Assembly: GCA_028285495.1 (NCBI GenBank)
Contig: JANQPB010000001.1
Span: 62,001 to 126,000 of the forward strand
Reading direction: 5' to 3'
DNA length: 64,000 nt
Origin: Acidimicrobiales bacterium
Lineage (GTDB): Bacteria; Actinomycetota; Acidimicrobiia; Acidimicrobiales; SZUA-35
The first letter of the stretch is position 1. Every line of letters starts with the position of its first letter. Of this stretch, positions 8,849 through 17,617 are shown in pieces. The position numbers and the translations under genes are program-made. Below the pieces are notes generated by a model, which was not told where the DNA came from, did not search any database, and worked only from the letters and a program-made list of their open reading frames with translations.

Positions 8849-9595
8849 GTGCCCGAGACGCCCGCTCCGGCGCCGGTCGACGAGCCGGTCTACCGGGTCG
8901 TCCGGCTGGTCTCGACATCTGGCCGGACGTGGGAGGAGGCGGCCAGGCGGGGCGTCGCCGAGGCGGCGAAGTCGAACCCCGGGCTGGCCACGGCCAAGGT
9001 GATCGAGGCCGACACCCTGATCGCCGACGGCGACGTCGTCCGCTACCGGCTCCGGCTGGAGCTGGCGGTGCGGCTCGATCGGGAGCGACCGAGCCCGGTG
9101 GCCGGCGAGGCCCCCGTCGAGGTCACCCGTCACCTGATCGTGGCCAACCGCACCCTGGCCGGCGACATCATCCCCGCTCTCGTGGCCGAGCGGGCGGCGG
9201 CCGGGCCGGCCGAATTCCACCTGCTGGTGCCCGCCACCCGGTCGAAGGAGACCCAGCGGCTGCTCACGGGGGTCGCCGATCCGATGTCGGGCTACACCGT
9301 CGTCTCGCCGGAGGACCTGGCGGCGGCGCGCGTCCGCGACCAGGAGCAGGCCGAGGAGCGGCTTGCGTCCTTCCTGGTCCGGCTGTCCGACCACCGGCAG
9401 GCGCTGACGAGCGAGGTGGCCGGCCACGACCCGTTCGCGGCCATCGGCCGCGTCCTCGAGCGGTCGAGCTTCGACGAGATCATCATCTCCACCTCGCCCC
9501 CCGGGATCTCCCGCTGGCTGCGGATGGATCTGCCGAGCCGGGTCGAGCGCTCCTACGGGCTCCCGGTCGTCGTGGTGCACCCGCCCGGGCAGTAG
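8849..9595 (+). CDS. Dodecin domain fused to a Rossmann-like (USP-type) domain
   Basis: 248 residues. Residues about 14-78 form a second dodecin-like domain (VYRVVRLVSTSGRTWEEAA and the helix RRGVAEAAKSNPGLATAKV). Residues about 95-245 form an alpha/beta domain: strand RHLIVANRTLAG, helix, strand EFHLLVPATRS, a long charged helix (QEQAEERLASFLVRLSDHRQ), strand DEIIISTSPPGIS and final strand LPVVVVHPPG. The last strands resemble universal-stress or nucleotide-binding domains (IIISTSPPGISRWL). It starts at GTG one base after the single-domain dodecin. Function unknown; flavin or nucleotide binding is an inference. Confidence 0.8.
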   Translation: MPETPAPAPVDEPVYRVVRLVSTSGRTWEEAARRGVAEAAKSNPGLATAKVIEADTLIADGDVVRYRLRLELAVRLDRERPSPVAGEAPVEVTRHLIVANRTLAGDIIPALVAERAAAGPAEFHLLVPATRSKETQRLLTGVADPMSGYTVVSPEDLAAARVRDQEQAEERLASFLVRLSDHRQALTSEVAGHDPFAAIGRVLERSSFDEIIISTSPPGISRWLRMDLPSRVERSYGLPVVVVHPPGQ

Positions 9596-9664
9596 TTCCG
9601 GATCCGGCGGAGGATTCTCGGATTTCTTCGCGACAAAGGATCGGGCCAGGCCGTCATCACGGGC

Positions 9665-10753
9665 ATGGAGACGATGCGGCGCGACCCGGTTGGCGACGAT
9701 GACGACGACAAGCTGGTCCCCGAGTGGGGTGCGGCGGCGGACGACCAGATCATCTGGGCCGGCCTGGCGGTGTTCGCGGCCGTGTTCCTGCTCGCCTTCG
9801 GCTGGAACCGCTGGTTCGGCGGTGACGACGACACGTCGGCCGACGTGGCCGCCGATGTCGTCGACGACCTGACCGGCGCTGCGACCGATGGCGAACTCGA
9901 TCCGGGCGACGGCGTGACGGTCGGGGCGGTTGCCGCCCCGACCGCAGCCGAGCCCACCACCACGACGACCGAGGTCACGACGACAACGGCCGAGGCGACC
10001 ACGACGACCGCGGCCCAGACGACCACGGTCGCCGCCGGGCCGGCCGTCGGTGACGTCCAGGCTGCGGTCGACCCGCTTCCCGGTGCGATCGTCGCCGGCC
10101 TCGACGGTACCGCCGCCACCCTGACCGGCTTCGTCGCCGACTCGGCGGAGGAGGCCGCCGCGGTCGACGCCGCCTCGTCGGTCGACGGCGTCGAGTCGGT
10201 GACCAGCGAGCTGGTCCTGCTGGAGCCGGCCGTGGCCGAGGTGCTGGCCGACCAGGGCGTCGTGGTGGCGACCGTCGACGGCGTCGGGACCGAGATCGCC
10301 GTCTCGGGCACCCTGCAGTCCGAGGCCGACCGGGGCCCGACCCTCGCCGCCGCCGGCGAGGTCGACGGGGTCACCGCGATCATCGATCAGCTCGACGTGA
10401 GCGTCGCCGATGCGCTCAACCAGCTGCCGACCATCCCCTTCCGCACCGGGTCGGCCGAGATCCTGGTCGATGGCCGGACCATCGTCGACGAGGCTGCGGC
10501 ACTGATCGCCGAGGCCGGGCCGGACGCCACCTTCGAGGTCCAGGGCTACACCGACGTGCGGGGCGACGATGCAGCCAACCTGGCGCTGAGCCAGGAGCGG
10601 GCGGCGGCCGTCGTCGATGCGCTCGTCGCCGCCGGTGTCGATGCCGGCGCCCTCACCGCCGAGGGCTACGGCGAGACCGACCAGTTCGGCCAGGGCGACA
10701 GCCAGGAGGCGCTCGCCGCCAACCGGGTGGTGCGGTTCGTCCAGACCGGCTGA
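9665..10753 (+). CDS. BON-OmpA envelope protein, second copy
   Basis: 362 residues with the same plan as the protein at 4385: an acidic cytoplasmic start, a membrane segment at about 28-46 (IIWAGLAVFAAVFLLAFGW), a Thr-rich linker (about 95-120), two BON-like regions (about 125-255) and a C-terminal OmpA/MotB domain (about 258-362) with VQGYTDVRGDDAANLALS and NRVVRFVQTG. It is probably anchored to peptidoglycan. A second in-frame ATG 9 nt downstream could be the true start. A 7-bp hairpin follows the stop. Two such proteins 5 kb apart suggest a duplicated envelope function. Confidence 0.86.
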   Translation: METMRRDPVGDDDDDKLVPEWGAAADDQIIWAGLAVFAAVFLLAFGWNRWFGGDDDTSADVAADVVDDLTGAATDGELDPGDGVTVGAVAAPTAAEPTTTTTEVTTTTAEATTTTAAQTTTVAAGPAVGDVQAAVDPLPGAIVAGLDGTAATLTGFVADSAEEAAAVDAASSVDGVESVTSELVLLEPAVAEVLADQGVVVATVDGVGTEIAVSGTLQSEADRGPTLAAAGEVDGVTAIIDQLDVSVADALNQLPTIPFRTGSAEILVDGRTIVDEAAALIAEAGPDATFEVQGYTDVRGDDAANLALSQERAAAVVDALVAAGVDAGALTAEGYGETDQFGQGDSQEALAANRVVRFVQTG

Positions 10754-10817
10754 GCGCCGGACTGGACACCGGGCGGATCGGGGCAGGGGCGACACCCCGG
10801 TTCGCTCGGTGCATCCA

Positions 10818-10837
10818 GCTGGGGCCCTCCCCCCAGC
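10818..10837 (+). terminator. Hairpin after the second BON-OmpA gene
   Basis: GCTGGGG (10818-10824) pairs perfectly with CCCCAGC (10831-10837) across a 6-nt loop, 65 bp past the stop. There is no T-tract, as is usual for actinobacterial terminators. It lies between two convergent genes. Confidence 0.45.
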
Positions 10838-10940
10838 AACGGCCGGGCCGGGCGATGGCCGGTTCCCTCGGGTGATGGGGAATCGGTCGGCCCGGCCGTC
10901 CTACGTCTCCGGGGCCGGGGACCGGGATCGGGGCCGGGAC

Positions 10941-11408
10941 TCAGGCCGAGGCGGCCTCGGCCGGGGTGCCGTCGAGCGCTCGGACCATGCCCGCCTTGGC
11001 CTTGTCGCCGATCCGGTTGAAGATGGGCTGGAGCAGCGGGTTGACCGGGCCGAGCAGGCCCCGGAGGGTCAGCTCGGCGTCGTAGGTCACGAGCGAGCCG
11101 TCGTCGGTCGCCTCGACCGTGATCGTGTCGAGCGACTCGAGGAACCTGGTCCTGGCCCTGGCAACCATCCGGTTGGGCCGGTCGAGCTCCTCCACCTGGT
11201 ACCGGAGGGTCGTCGTGCTGCCGCCGAGGCCCTTCACCGTCACGTCGACGGCGCGGGGCGGGTCCATCTCGGTGCCGTCGACGGCGACGGCCTTGACCAC
11301 GCCCGGATCCCACAGGGCGAAGTTGGTCATGTCGGCCATGTAGTCGAAGGCCTCCTCGGGTGAGCGGGGGCTGTTGATGCGGGCGACGTAGCGGGCCATG
11401 TCCGTCAT
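10941..11408 (-). CDS. SRPBCC (polyketide cyclase/START-like) family protein
   Basis: 155 residues from the chosen ATG (MTDMARYVARINSPRSPEEA), which has GGGTG about 5 nt upstream; a downstream Met (MARY) is also possible. The pattern is typical of SRPBCC ligand-binding folds: an N-terminal strand, EEAFDYMADMTNFALWDPGV, a run of antiparallel strands, and a long C-terminal helix (LLQPIFNRIGDKAKAGMVRAL). These proteins bind lipids or small hydrophobic ligands. Nothing here gives the ligand. The esterase gene lies upstream on the same strand, about 70 bp away. Confidence 0.85.
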   Translation of the reverse strand: MTDMARYVARINSPRSPEEAFDYMADMTNFALWDPGVVKAVAVDGTEMDPPRAVDVTVKGLGGSTTTLRYQVEELDRPNRMVARARTRFLESLDTITVEATDDGSLVTYDAELTLRGLLGPVNPLLQPIFNRIGDKAKAGMVRALDGTPAEAASA

Positions 11409-11476
11409 TGTCACCCAGCAGGGTCGCCGACGGCCCAACCGGGCGATGCCCGATCGGGCATCGCCGGCCGCTCGGG

Positions 11477-12433
11477 TCAGCGTCCGGTCGCGGCGATGGC
11501 GTCGGCCACCTCGGCGACGAGCGCGACGGCATCGTCGACCACCGGGCCGAAGCTCAGGAAGCCGTGGGGCATCCCGTCGTAGCGGCGCAGCGTCACCGGG
11601 ACCCCGGCCGCCCGGAGCCGCTCGGCGTAGGCCTCGCCGTCGTCGCGGAGCGGGTCGTGCTCGGCGGTCACCACCAGGGCCGGGGCCAGCCCGGCCAGAT
11701 CCTCGGTCAGGCCCGGCGACATCCGGGGCGAGGCGTTGTCGCCCCCGGTCCTGGAGTTGTCACGGAAGTAGTCGAGCACCGGCCGCTCCAGGATCGGGGC
11801 GTCGGCGTTCTCGGCATACGACGGGTAGAGCTCCATGGCCTCGTCCCGCACGTCGGTGGCCGGGTAGATGAGTACCTGCAACGCCAGCGGGCGACCGTCG
11901 CCGGCGGCCAGTTGGGCCACCACCGCCGAGATGTTGCCGCCGGCCGAGTCACCGCACACCACCATCCGGTCGGCGTCACCGCCGAGCTCGGTCGCATGGT
12001 CGGCGACCCAGGTGAACGCGGCCCAGGCATCGTCGATCCACGCGGGGCGGGTCTGGCCCGGCCCGTAGGCGTGCTCGGGGCCCATCCGGTAGTCGACGGC
12101 GACGATCGTCGCTCCCGACCGGGCGGCGATGGCCCGGCACTCCCGGTCGTGCGAGTCGAGGTCGCCGATGCAGAACCCGCCGCCGTGGTAGAAGACGACG
12201 AGCGGCCGCGGCCCGTCGCCGCCGTCCGGCCGGTAGACCCGGATCGGGATCGGGCCGAGCGGGCCGTCGATCGTGCGATCCTCCGATGGGGCGTCGTGGC
12301 CGAGGTCGCCCATGAACCCGGGCATCGCCCCGTAGACCTGGCGGGCGGCCTCGATCGGCAGCTCGTGGATTCTGGGCCGGTCGGGCCGCTCCATGGCCGC
12401 CAGCAACTCGACGATCTGGGGGTGCAGCGTCAT
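11477..12433 (-). CDS. Alpha/beta hydrolase, hormone-sensitive-lipase family esterase
   Basis: 318 residues, the usual HSL-family length. The oxyanion-hole motif HGGGF is at 83-87, the nucleophile Ser163 lies in GDSAGGN, the acid is in TAEHDPLRDDG, and the catalytic His is in GMPHGFLSF. VDYRMGPEHAYG is the family hallmark. These are cytoplasmic esterases acting on short or medium acyl esters; no substrate is implied by the context. An in-frame extension of 22 residues upstream of this ATG looks non-coding. Confidence 0.93.
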   Translation of the reverse strand: MTLHPQIVELLAAMERPDRPRIHELPIEAARQVYGAMPGFMGDLGHDAPSEDRTIDGPLGPIPIRVYRPDGGDGPRPLVVFYHGGGFCIGDLDSHDRECRAIAARSGATIVAVDYRMGPEHAYGPGQTRPAWIDDAWAAFTWVADHATELGGDADRMVVCGDSAGGNISAVVAQLAAGDGRPLALQVLIYPATDVRDEAMELYPSYAENADAPILERPVLDYFRDNSRTGGDNASPRMSPGLTEDLAGLAPALVVTAEHDPLRDDGEAYAERLRAAGVPVTLRRYDGMPHGFLSFGPVVDDAVALVAEVADAIAATGR

Positions 12434-12600
12434 GGCGTCATCATGGCCAGATCGGGGATGGGCTCGCCAGCCGATCGGCCCCGCTCGGCGATCAACCACC
12501 CCCCGTTGCCGTCATTGGCTAAGGTTCAAGCCGGTATCGGTGCCGCCCGCTGCCGGACATCGGCCCTGTCGAAGCAGTCCCCCAGAGGAGGAAGCGCTCC

Positions 12601-13182
12601 ATGTCAGATCAAGGAAGCTCGCAGCCGCCCGGCTGGTACTACGCCCAGGGCGACCCGCCCGGCACCCAGCGGTACTGGGACGGCACGCAGTGGCAGGGTG
12701 CTCCCCAGGCCACCGCACCGGCGACGCCGTCGGCCGAGCCGGGGTACAACCCGATGGCGAGCGGTGGGCGCCGGCGGGCCGACGCCGGTAAGCGCTTCAT
12801 CGCCTTCCTGATCGATGCGGCGATCCTCGTCGGCATCTACATCGTCGGCCTGATCCTGATCGCGATCGGCAGCGGCATCTCCGACGGCCTGGGTGCCGTG
12901 TTCTCGGTGCTCCTGCTGCTCGGCTACATCGGCTACTACATCTACAACTTCCTGTACCTGCAGGGCACCACCGGTCAGACGATCGGCAAGCGCATGCAGA
13001 ACATCACGTTGTTGCGCCAGGACAACGGCCAGACCGTCGGCATCGGCATGGCCTTCGTCCGAGGCATCCTCCAGTCGATCTTCGCCATCCCCTGCTACCT
13101 CGACCACTGGTGGATCCTGGTCGACGAGGACAATCAGCGACTGTCCGACAAGGTGCTCAAGTTCCACGTCTACGACGCCTAG
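12601..13182 (+). CDS. DUF2510-RDD membrane protein
   Basis: 193 residues. The N-terminus has the DUF2510-type motif PPGWYYAQGDPPGTQRYWDG and continues WQG, found before membrane domains in many actinobacterial proteins. The RDD domain (about 60-190) starts RRADAGKRFIAFLIDAAIL, then has three hydrophobic helices and the TGQTIGKRM motif. RDD proteins are linked to ion or solute transport, but their roles are mostly unknown. A clear GAGGAGG ribosome site lies about 9 nt before the ATG. A strong hairpin follows downstream. Confidence 0.85.
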   Translation: MSDQGSSQPPGWYYAQGDPPGTQRYWDGTQWQGAPQATAPATPSAEPGYNPMASGGRRRADAGKRFIAFLIDAAILVGIYIVGLILIAIGSGISDGLGAVFSVLLLLGYIGYYIYNFLYLQGTTGQTIGKRMQNITLLRQDNGQTVGIGMAFVRGILQSIFAIPCYLDHWWILVDEDNQRLSDKVLKFHVYDA

Positions 13183-13216
13183 TCGACACGTCGGCAACAC
13201 CGACGCCATCGATGCC

Positions 13217-13242
13217 GGGCCCGTCCCCAAGGGGGCGGGCCC
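13217..13242 (+). terminator. Strong GC hairpin between convergent genes
   Basis: GGGCCCG-T-CCCC (13217-13228) pairs with GGGG-CGGGCCC (13232-13242) around a 3-nt loop, with one bulged T. It sits 35 bp past the RDD stop and before the convergent DUF2752 gene, so it may end transcripts from both sides. There is no T-tract. Confidence 0.6.
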
Positions 13243-13368
13243 GCTCGCGTCCCCGAGCGCGGCCGCCGGGCCGGAGATCCTGGTCCACGACGACAACCAT
13301 CACCGCGACCACACCGCCATCGGCGGACCACCCGCATCACGCGTCCACAACGTCTGCGGCTACTACAG

Positions 13369-13911
13369 CTAGAACGGCGGCGCCAGGTAGGAGGGCCCGG
13401 CCACGGCGCCGGCGGCCAGCCGAACCGCCCAGATCACGACGGCGAGCGCCAGGTTGGCCAGCAGCAACCGTTGGACCAGCGGTCGCCATCGGTCGAGGTC
13501 GCGGCCACGGCGACGGGCGACCGCGGCCACCGCGCCAGCGATCAGGAGCTGCACGGCGAGGATCGGGACGAGGGGGTGGCGAGTCCAGCTGCCGCTCACG
13601 TCGCCCCGCAGCAGGGCGCCGGCGGCCCTCGTGCCGCCACACAACGGGCAGTCGCCCCCGGTGCAGCGCCGGTAGGGGCAGAGCACGACGCCCTCGTCAG
13701 AGCCGAGCGCAGCGGCGAGGGCCACGGCGCCGAGCACGGTGGCGACGGGGCGGAGACGACCGATCGCCGAGCCGGGGAGGACGCCGAGCACCGTGGCGCC
13801 GACCGGGCCGGGACCGGCGACCGGCGATCCGCCATCGGGGCCCGGGCCGGAGGCCGGCGACGGCGTCGTCGTCGACCGGGCCGTCGGCGTCGGCGGTGAC
13901 GCAGACGTCAT
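13369..13911 (-). CDS. DUF2752 membrane protein
   Basis: 180 residues with three likely membrane helices. The DUF2752 signature CPYRRCTGGDCPLCGGTRA is intact, followed by GALLRGD and HPLVP. The first 45 residues are Pro/Ser/Thr/Gly-rich and probably disordered. The Cys cluster may bind metal or form disulfides, but the function is unknown. I chose the ATG beginning MTSASPPTP because the upstream in-frame stretch overlaps the divergent amidinotransferase-fold gene and is Arg-rich. Confidence 0.8.
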   Translation of the reverse strand: MTSASPPTPTARSTTTPSPASGPGPDGGSPVAGPGPVGATVLGVLPGSAIGRLRPVATVLGAVALAAALGSDEGVVLCPYRRCTGGDCPLCGGTRAAGALLRGDVSGSWTRHPLVPILAVQLLIAGAVAAVARRRGRDLDRWRPLVQRLLLANLALAVVIWAVRLAAGAVAGPSYLAPPF

Positions 13912-13971
13912 CGTCGGGTCCGTCTCCCGGGCATGGCTCCAGTCTGCCCGACGATTGCTATCGTCCGCCCG

Positions 13972-14892
13972 ATGGAGCAGCGATCCTCGGCACCGGCCCT
14001 CGACCACGGGGTCGACTCGATGGCCGGCACCCTCCGCCGGGTGGCCATGCGCCGCCCCGGCGCCATCCTCACCGCCGACCACGACCGCTGGCACTACGCC
14101 AAGCCGCTCGACGCCGAGGCCCTCACGGCCCAGTACCAGGCCTTCGTCGACCTGATCGAGGGCGACGGCGCCGAGGTGGTGTGGCTACCGGACGACGACG
14201 GCGACGACCTGGCCGACTCGATCTTCACCTACGACCCCTCGTTCGTGGTGCCGGGCGGTGCCATCGTCATGCGGCCGGGCAAGCCGCTGCGATCGGGCGA
14301 GGCCGAGCTGCACCAGCGGTTCTACGCCGCGGCCGACATCCCCGTGCTCGGCCGGATCGAGGCACCGGGTCTGCTCGAGGGCGGCGACTGCTTCTTCCTC
14401 GACGACACGACCCTGGCCGTCGGCCGCGGCTTCCGGACCAACCGGGCCGGCATCGACCAGTTGCGGGCGATCCTCGAGCCGACGGGGATCTCGGTCGAGG
14501 CGTTCGACCTCCCCTACCACCACGGCCCGGAGGCCTGCCTCCACCTGCTGTCGGTCGTCAGCCCGCTCGACACCGACCTGGCCCTGGTCCACGCCCCCCT
14601 GATGCCGACGCCGCTGTGGGAGCGACTGCTGGAGCTCGGCTGGGAGCTGCTGATCGCCCCGACCGACGAGTTCGAGGCCAGCAGCGGCCTCAACCTGAAC
14701 GTGCTCGCCACCGCCCCACGACGGGTGATCGCCATCGACGGCTTCCCCGGCACCCGGGCGCTGATGGTCGACGCCGGCTGCCGGGTCGCCACCTTCGACG
14801 CCGGCGACCTCTGCCTGCCGTGCGAGGGTGGGCCGACCTGCCTGACCCGACCGCTGCGGCGCGACCCGGTTGGCCGGGCGAGCGGCCCCTAG
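13972..14892 (+). CDS. Amidinotransferase-fold enzyme (dimethylargininase / arginine deiminase-like)
   Basis: 306 residues of the guanidine-modifying superfamily. The catalytic set is visible: Asp88 in FTYDPSF, the substrate acid in LLEGGDCFF (about 134-142), His191 in CLHLLSV, and the nucleophile Cys290 in GPTCLTRPL near the C-terminus. The length fits dimethylarginine dimethylaminohydrolase better than the longer arginine deiminases. The likely reaction is hydrolysis of a guanidino substrate to citrulline or a ureido product. TATCGT 7 nt before the ATG indicates a leaderless start. It converges on the MFS gene, overlapping it by 4 bp. Confidence 0.88.
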   Translation: MEQRSSAPALDHGVDSMAGTLRRVAMRRPGAILTADHDRWHYAKPLDAEALTAQYQAFVDLIEGDGAEVVWLPDDDGDDLADSIFTYDPSFVVPGGAIVMRPGKPLRSGEAELHQRFYAAADIPVLGRIEAPGLLEGGDCFFLDDTTLAVGRGFRTNRAGIDQLRAILEPTGISVEAFDLPYHHGPEACLHLLSVVSPLDTDLALVHAPLMPTPLWERLLELGWELLIAPTDEFEASSGLNLNVLATAPRRVIAIDGFPGTRALMVDAGCRVATFDAGDLCLPCEGGPTCLTRPLRRDPVGRASGP

Positions 14893-16247
14893 CCTCGGCC
14901 CGCCAGCTCGGAGCCGGAGGCCACGGCGGGCCCGGCCCGCTCGGGGACCTGCGGCCGGCCGGCCAACAGGAAGAACCCGATGGCGAGGCTGGCCAGGGCC
15001 GTGACCACCCCGAACCCGAGGGTGTAGGTGCCGGTCGCGTCGCGCAGCACGCCGACGACGATCGGGCCGCTCATCGTGCCGAGCATCATGATCATCGACG
15101 ACCAACCCATGATCCGGCCGAACGAGCTGGTCCCGAAGTAGTCGGCCCGGATGGCCTGCAGCAGCGGACCGCGGACCCCCCAGGCCAGGCCGTGGAACGG
15201 CACGAAGGCCCAGATCATCCACGGGGCCGAGGCGAACGTGAACAGCACCATCCCGACGAGGTGCCCGCCCATGGCCAGCGTGACGAGCCGCTGCTTCGAG
15301 TAGCGGTCGCCGAGCCAGCCGCCGCCCATCTGGCCCACGAGCTGGGTCAGCATCAGGGCGGTGCCGAGGAAGCCGGCCATCGTGAGCGAGAAGCCCTGCT
15401 CCTCGGTCAGGTAGATCGAGAGGTGGGCCATCGTCGAGCCCACCACCAGCAGCGCCGTGGCGTGGCCGAGGTTGAGCATCCAGAAGGCCCGGGTGCGGAC
15501 GGCCTCGCCGAGGGTGAAGTCACGCTCGGGACCGCCGACGTCGTGCAGTCGGCGCTCCAGGGCGGCGGCGCCGCCGTCATCCGGGGGCGTCCCGCCGTCG
15601 ACCTCCTGGCCGACCGTCGCCGGATCACCGTGCATGACCTGGGCCAGGGCGAGCACGGCGACGAGCACGATCCACGCCGACCCGAACGCGGTGGCCCGCC
15701 AGCCGAACTCGGTCAGCGAGAGCACCACGATCGGAACCACGATGCCACCGAGCGGGTAGCCGGCCTGGGCCAGGGCCAGCGCCGTCGACCGTCGACGCTC
15801 GAACCAGCCGACGACGGCGGTGACCACGGTGAGGAACCCGGCGAGGCTGGCGCCGAGGGCCATCAGCAGGAAGTAGGCGAAGAACTGGAAGGCGTTCTGC
15901 AGGGTGCTGAACGCCAGCAGACCGGCCCACAGGATGACGGCCCCGACCCGCATGACGGCCCGGGGTCCGAACCGGTCGACCATCCAGCCCTGCACCGGGC
16001 CGAGCAGCCCGGACTCGAGCCGGTTCATGGCGAACCCGATCGCGATCAGCGTGGTGCTCCAGCCGAACTCGGCTCGCAGCAGCACCGAGTAGTGGGTGTA
16101 GGCGTGCATGACCATGCCCGAGATCAGCATCTGGCTCACCGCGCCGGCGGCGACCACCCGCCAGCCCCAGAAGGCGAAGACGCCGGCCAGGCGCTCGCCG
16201 GGTGAGCGGGTCTGGCGGGGCTCGGCGGTCGGTCTGGTCGAGATCAT
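14889..16247 (-). CDS. MFS transporter (oxalate/formate or monocarboxylate-type)
   Basis: 452 residues with about twelve hydrophobic helices. MFS loop signatures are present: GWMVDRFGPRAVMRVG after helix 2 and GGWLGDRYSKQRLVTLAMG in the second half. A charged central loop (about 215-255) separates the halves. The sequence style (GWRVVAAGAVSQML at the start) resembles the oxalate:formate/monocarboxylate branch, but the substrate is not evident. Its ATG overlaps the stop of the upstream MFS gene (ATGA), so both are coupled in one MarR-headed operon. Confidence 0.88.
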   Translation of the reverse strand: MISTRPTAEPRQTRSPGERLAGVFAFWGWRVVAAGAVSQMLISGMVMHAYTHYSVLLRAEFGWSTTLIAIGFAMNRLESGLLGPVQGWMVDRFGPRAVMRVGAVILWAGLLAFSTLQNAFQFFAYFLLMALGASLAGFLTVVTAVVGWFERRRSTALALAQAGYPLGGIVVPIVVLSLTEFGWRATAFGSAWIVLVAVLALAQVMHGDPATVGQEVDGGTPPDDGGAAALERRLHDVGGPERDFTLGEAVRTRAFWMLNLGHATALLVVGSTMAHLSIYLTEEQGFSLTMAGFLGTALMLTQLVGQMGGGWLGDRYSKQRLVTLAMGGHLVGMVLFTFASAPWMIWAFVPFHGLAWGVRGPLLQAIRADYFGTSSFGRIMGWSSMIMMLGTMSGPIVVGVLRDATGTYTLGFGVVTALASLAIGFFLLAGRPQVPERAGPAVASGSELAGRG

Positions 16248-17617
16248 GGCGCCGGCGGCCCGACGGTGGACGGCTCGGCCCGGTCGGCGCCGGGCCGATC
16301 GGCCGGATTGCGGCCGCCGACCCACACGGCCGCCGCGGCGGCGCCAACGGCGCCGAGCACCAGGCCCATCCTGGCTCCGTACTGCTCCGACACCCAGCCG
16401 GCGATCGGCCCGCCGATCGGGGTCGAGCCGATGATGACCACTGCGGTGAGGGCCAGGGCCCGGCCCCGCATGCGGTCGTCGGCCTCGACCTGGATCAGGG
16501 CGTTGGCCCCCGACATGAGGAACACCCCGGTCGTCCCGACGCCGACGATGGCCACCAGCGCCAGCGCCAGGTTTGGCGCGAGGGCCAGCAGCGTCGTGGC
16601 GATCGCCAGCCCCCACGAGGCCCGCACCAGGAACCGGAGATCGATGGACTCCCGCCTCGCCATCAGCAGCGCCCCGGCGACCGATCCGACGCTCATGGCC
16701 GAGTAGAGGGTGGTGAAGCCGCCGGCGCCGGCCCCGAGGGTGCGCTCGGCGAACAGCGGGAGCGTCACCTGGTACTCGAAGGCCAGGGTCCCGATCACGG
16801 CCAGCAGGACCAGGGCGTGGCGGAGGTTCGGCGTTGCCCACACGTAGCGCAGCCCCTCCCGCAGCTGACCCTTCGCCCTGGCGACCTGGGGCGCCGGGCG
16901 GATGGCCCGCCGGTCCATCAGCAGCAGCGCACCGATCACGGCCAGGTAGCTGAGGGTGTTGATGATGAAGCACCACTCGACGCCGACGGTGGTGATCAGC
17001 ACGCCGGCCAGGGCCGGTCCGATGACCCGGGAACCGGTCATCATCGCCGAGTGGAGGGCGACGGCGTTGGGGACCTCGTCTGGCTCGACGAGGTCCGCCA
17101 CCAGTGTTCGCCTGGTCGGGTTGTCGACCGCGGTCAGCAACCCGAACAGGACCGACAGCCCGACGATGAGCTCGACGCCGAGGCGGTCGAGCACGATGGC
17201 GACGGCGAAGGCGCCGGCCACGACCGTGAAGGCCACCTGGGTGGTGACCATGAACCGCCAGCGCTCGACCCGGTCGGCGACCACACCACCCCAGGCCCCG
17301 AGCACCAGTACCGGCAGGAACCGGGCCGCGGTGACCACGCCGAGGGCGACACCCGAGTCGGTGAGCTGCAGCACGACCCATGCCACGGACACGGTCTGCA
17401 TCCACGTGCCGGCCTGGCTGGTCAGCTGGCCGACGAAGAAGAGGCGGAAGTTGCGCCGCCCGAGCGAGCGGAAGGTGCCGCCCGACCCCGAGCCCGACCG
17501 CGACGACCGCCATTCGAACCCCGGACCCGATCCCGAGCCAGGCCAGGACCCCGGCGGGCCGGCCCCCTTGGCGCGGCGGAGCCCTGGACGCAACCGCTCG
17601 GCCGCCCGGGAGATCAC
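16244..17617 (-). CDS. MFS efflux transporter (EntS/MFS_3-type)
   Basis: 457 residues with about twelve membrane helices. After a Gly/Ser-rich cytoplasmic start comes SLGRRNFRLFFVGQLTSQAG, then TWMQTV, the hallmark of the EntS-like efflux branch. GGVVADRVERWRFMVTTQ is the loop 2-3 motif and NPTRRTLVADLVE is also branch-typical. Substrates of relatives include siderophores and drugs; here none is implied. It overlaps the MarR gene stop (ATGA at 17614-17617) and the next MFS gene, giving a three-gene operon under MarR control. Confidence 0.9.
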   Translation of the reverse strand: MISRAAERLRPGLRRAKGAGPPGSWPGSGSGPGFEWRSSRSGSGSGGTFRSLGRRNFRLFFVGQLTSQAGTWMQTVSVAWVVLQLTDSGVALGVVTAARFLPVLVLGAWGGVVADRVERWRFMVTTQVAFTVVAGAFAVAIVLDRLGVELIVGLSVLFGLLTAVDNPTRRTLVADLVEPDEVPNAVALHSAMMTGSRVIGPALAGVLITTVGVEWCFIINTLSYLAVIGALLLMDRRAIRPAPQVARAKGQLREGLRYVWATPNLRHALVLLAVIGTLAFEYQVTLPLFAERTLGAGAGGFTTLYSAMSVGSVAGALLMARRESIDLRFLVRASWGLAIATTLLALAPNLALALVAIVGVGTTGVFLMSGANALIQVEADDRMRGRALALTAVVIIGSTPIGGPIAGWVSEQYGARMGLVLGAVGAAAAAVWVGGRNPADRPGADRAEPSTVGPPAP

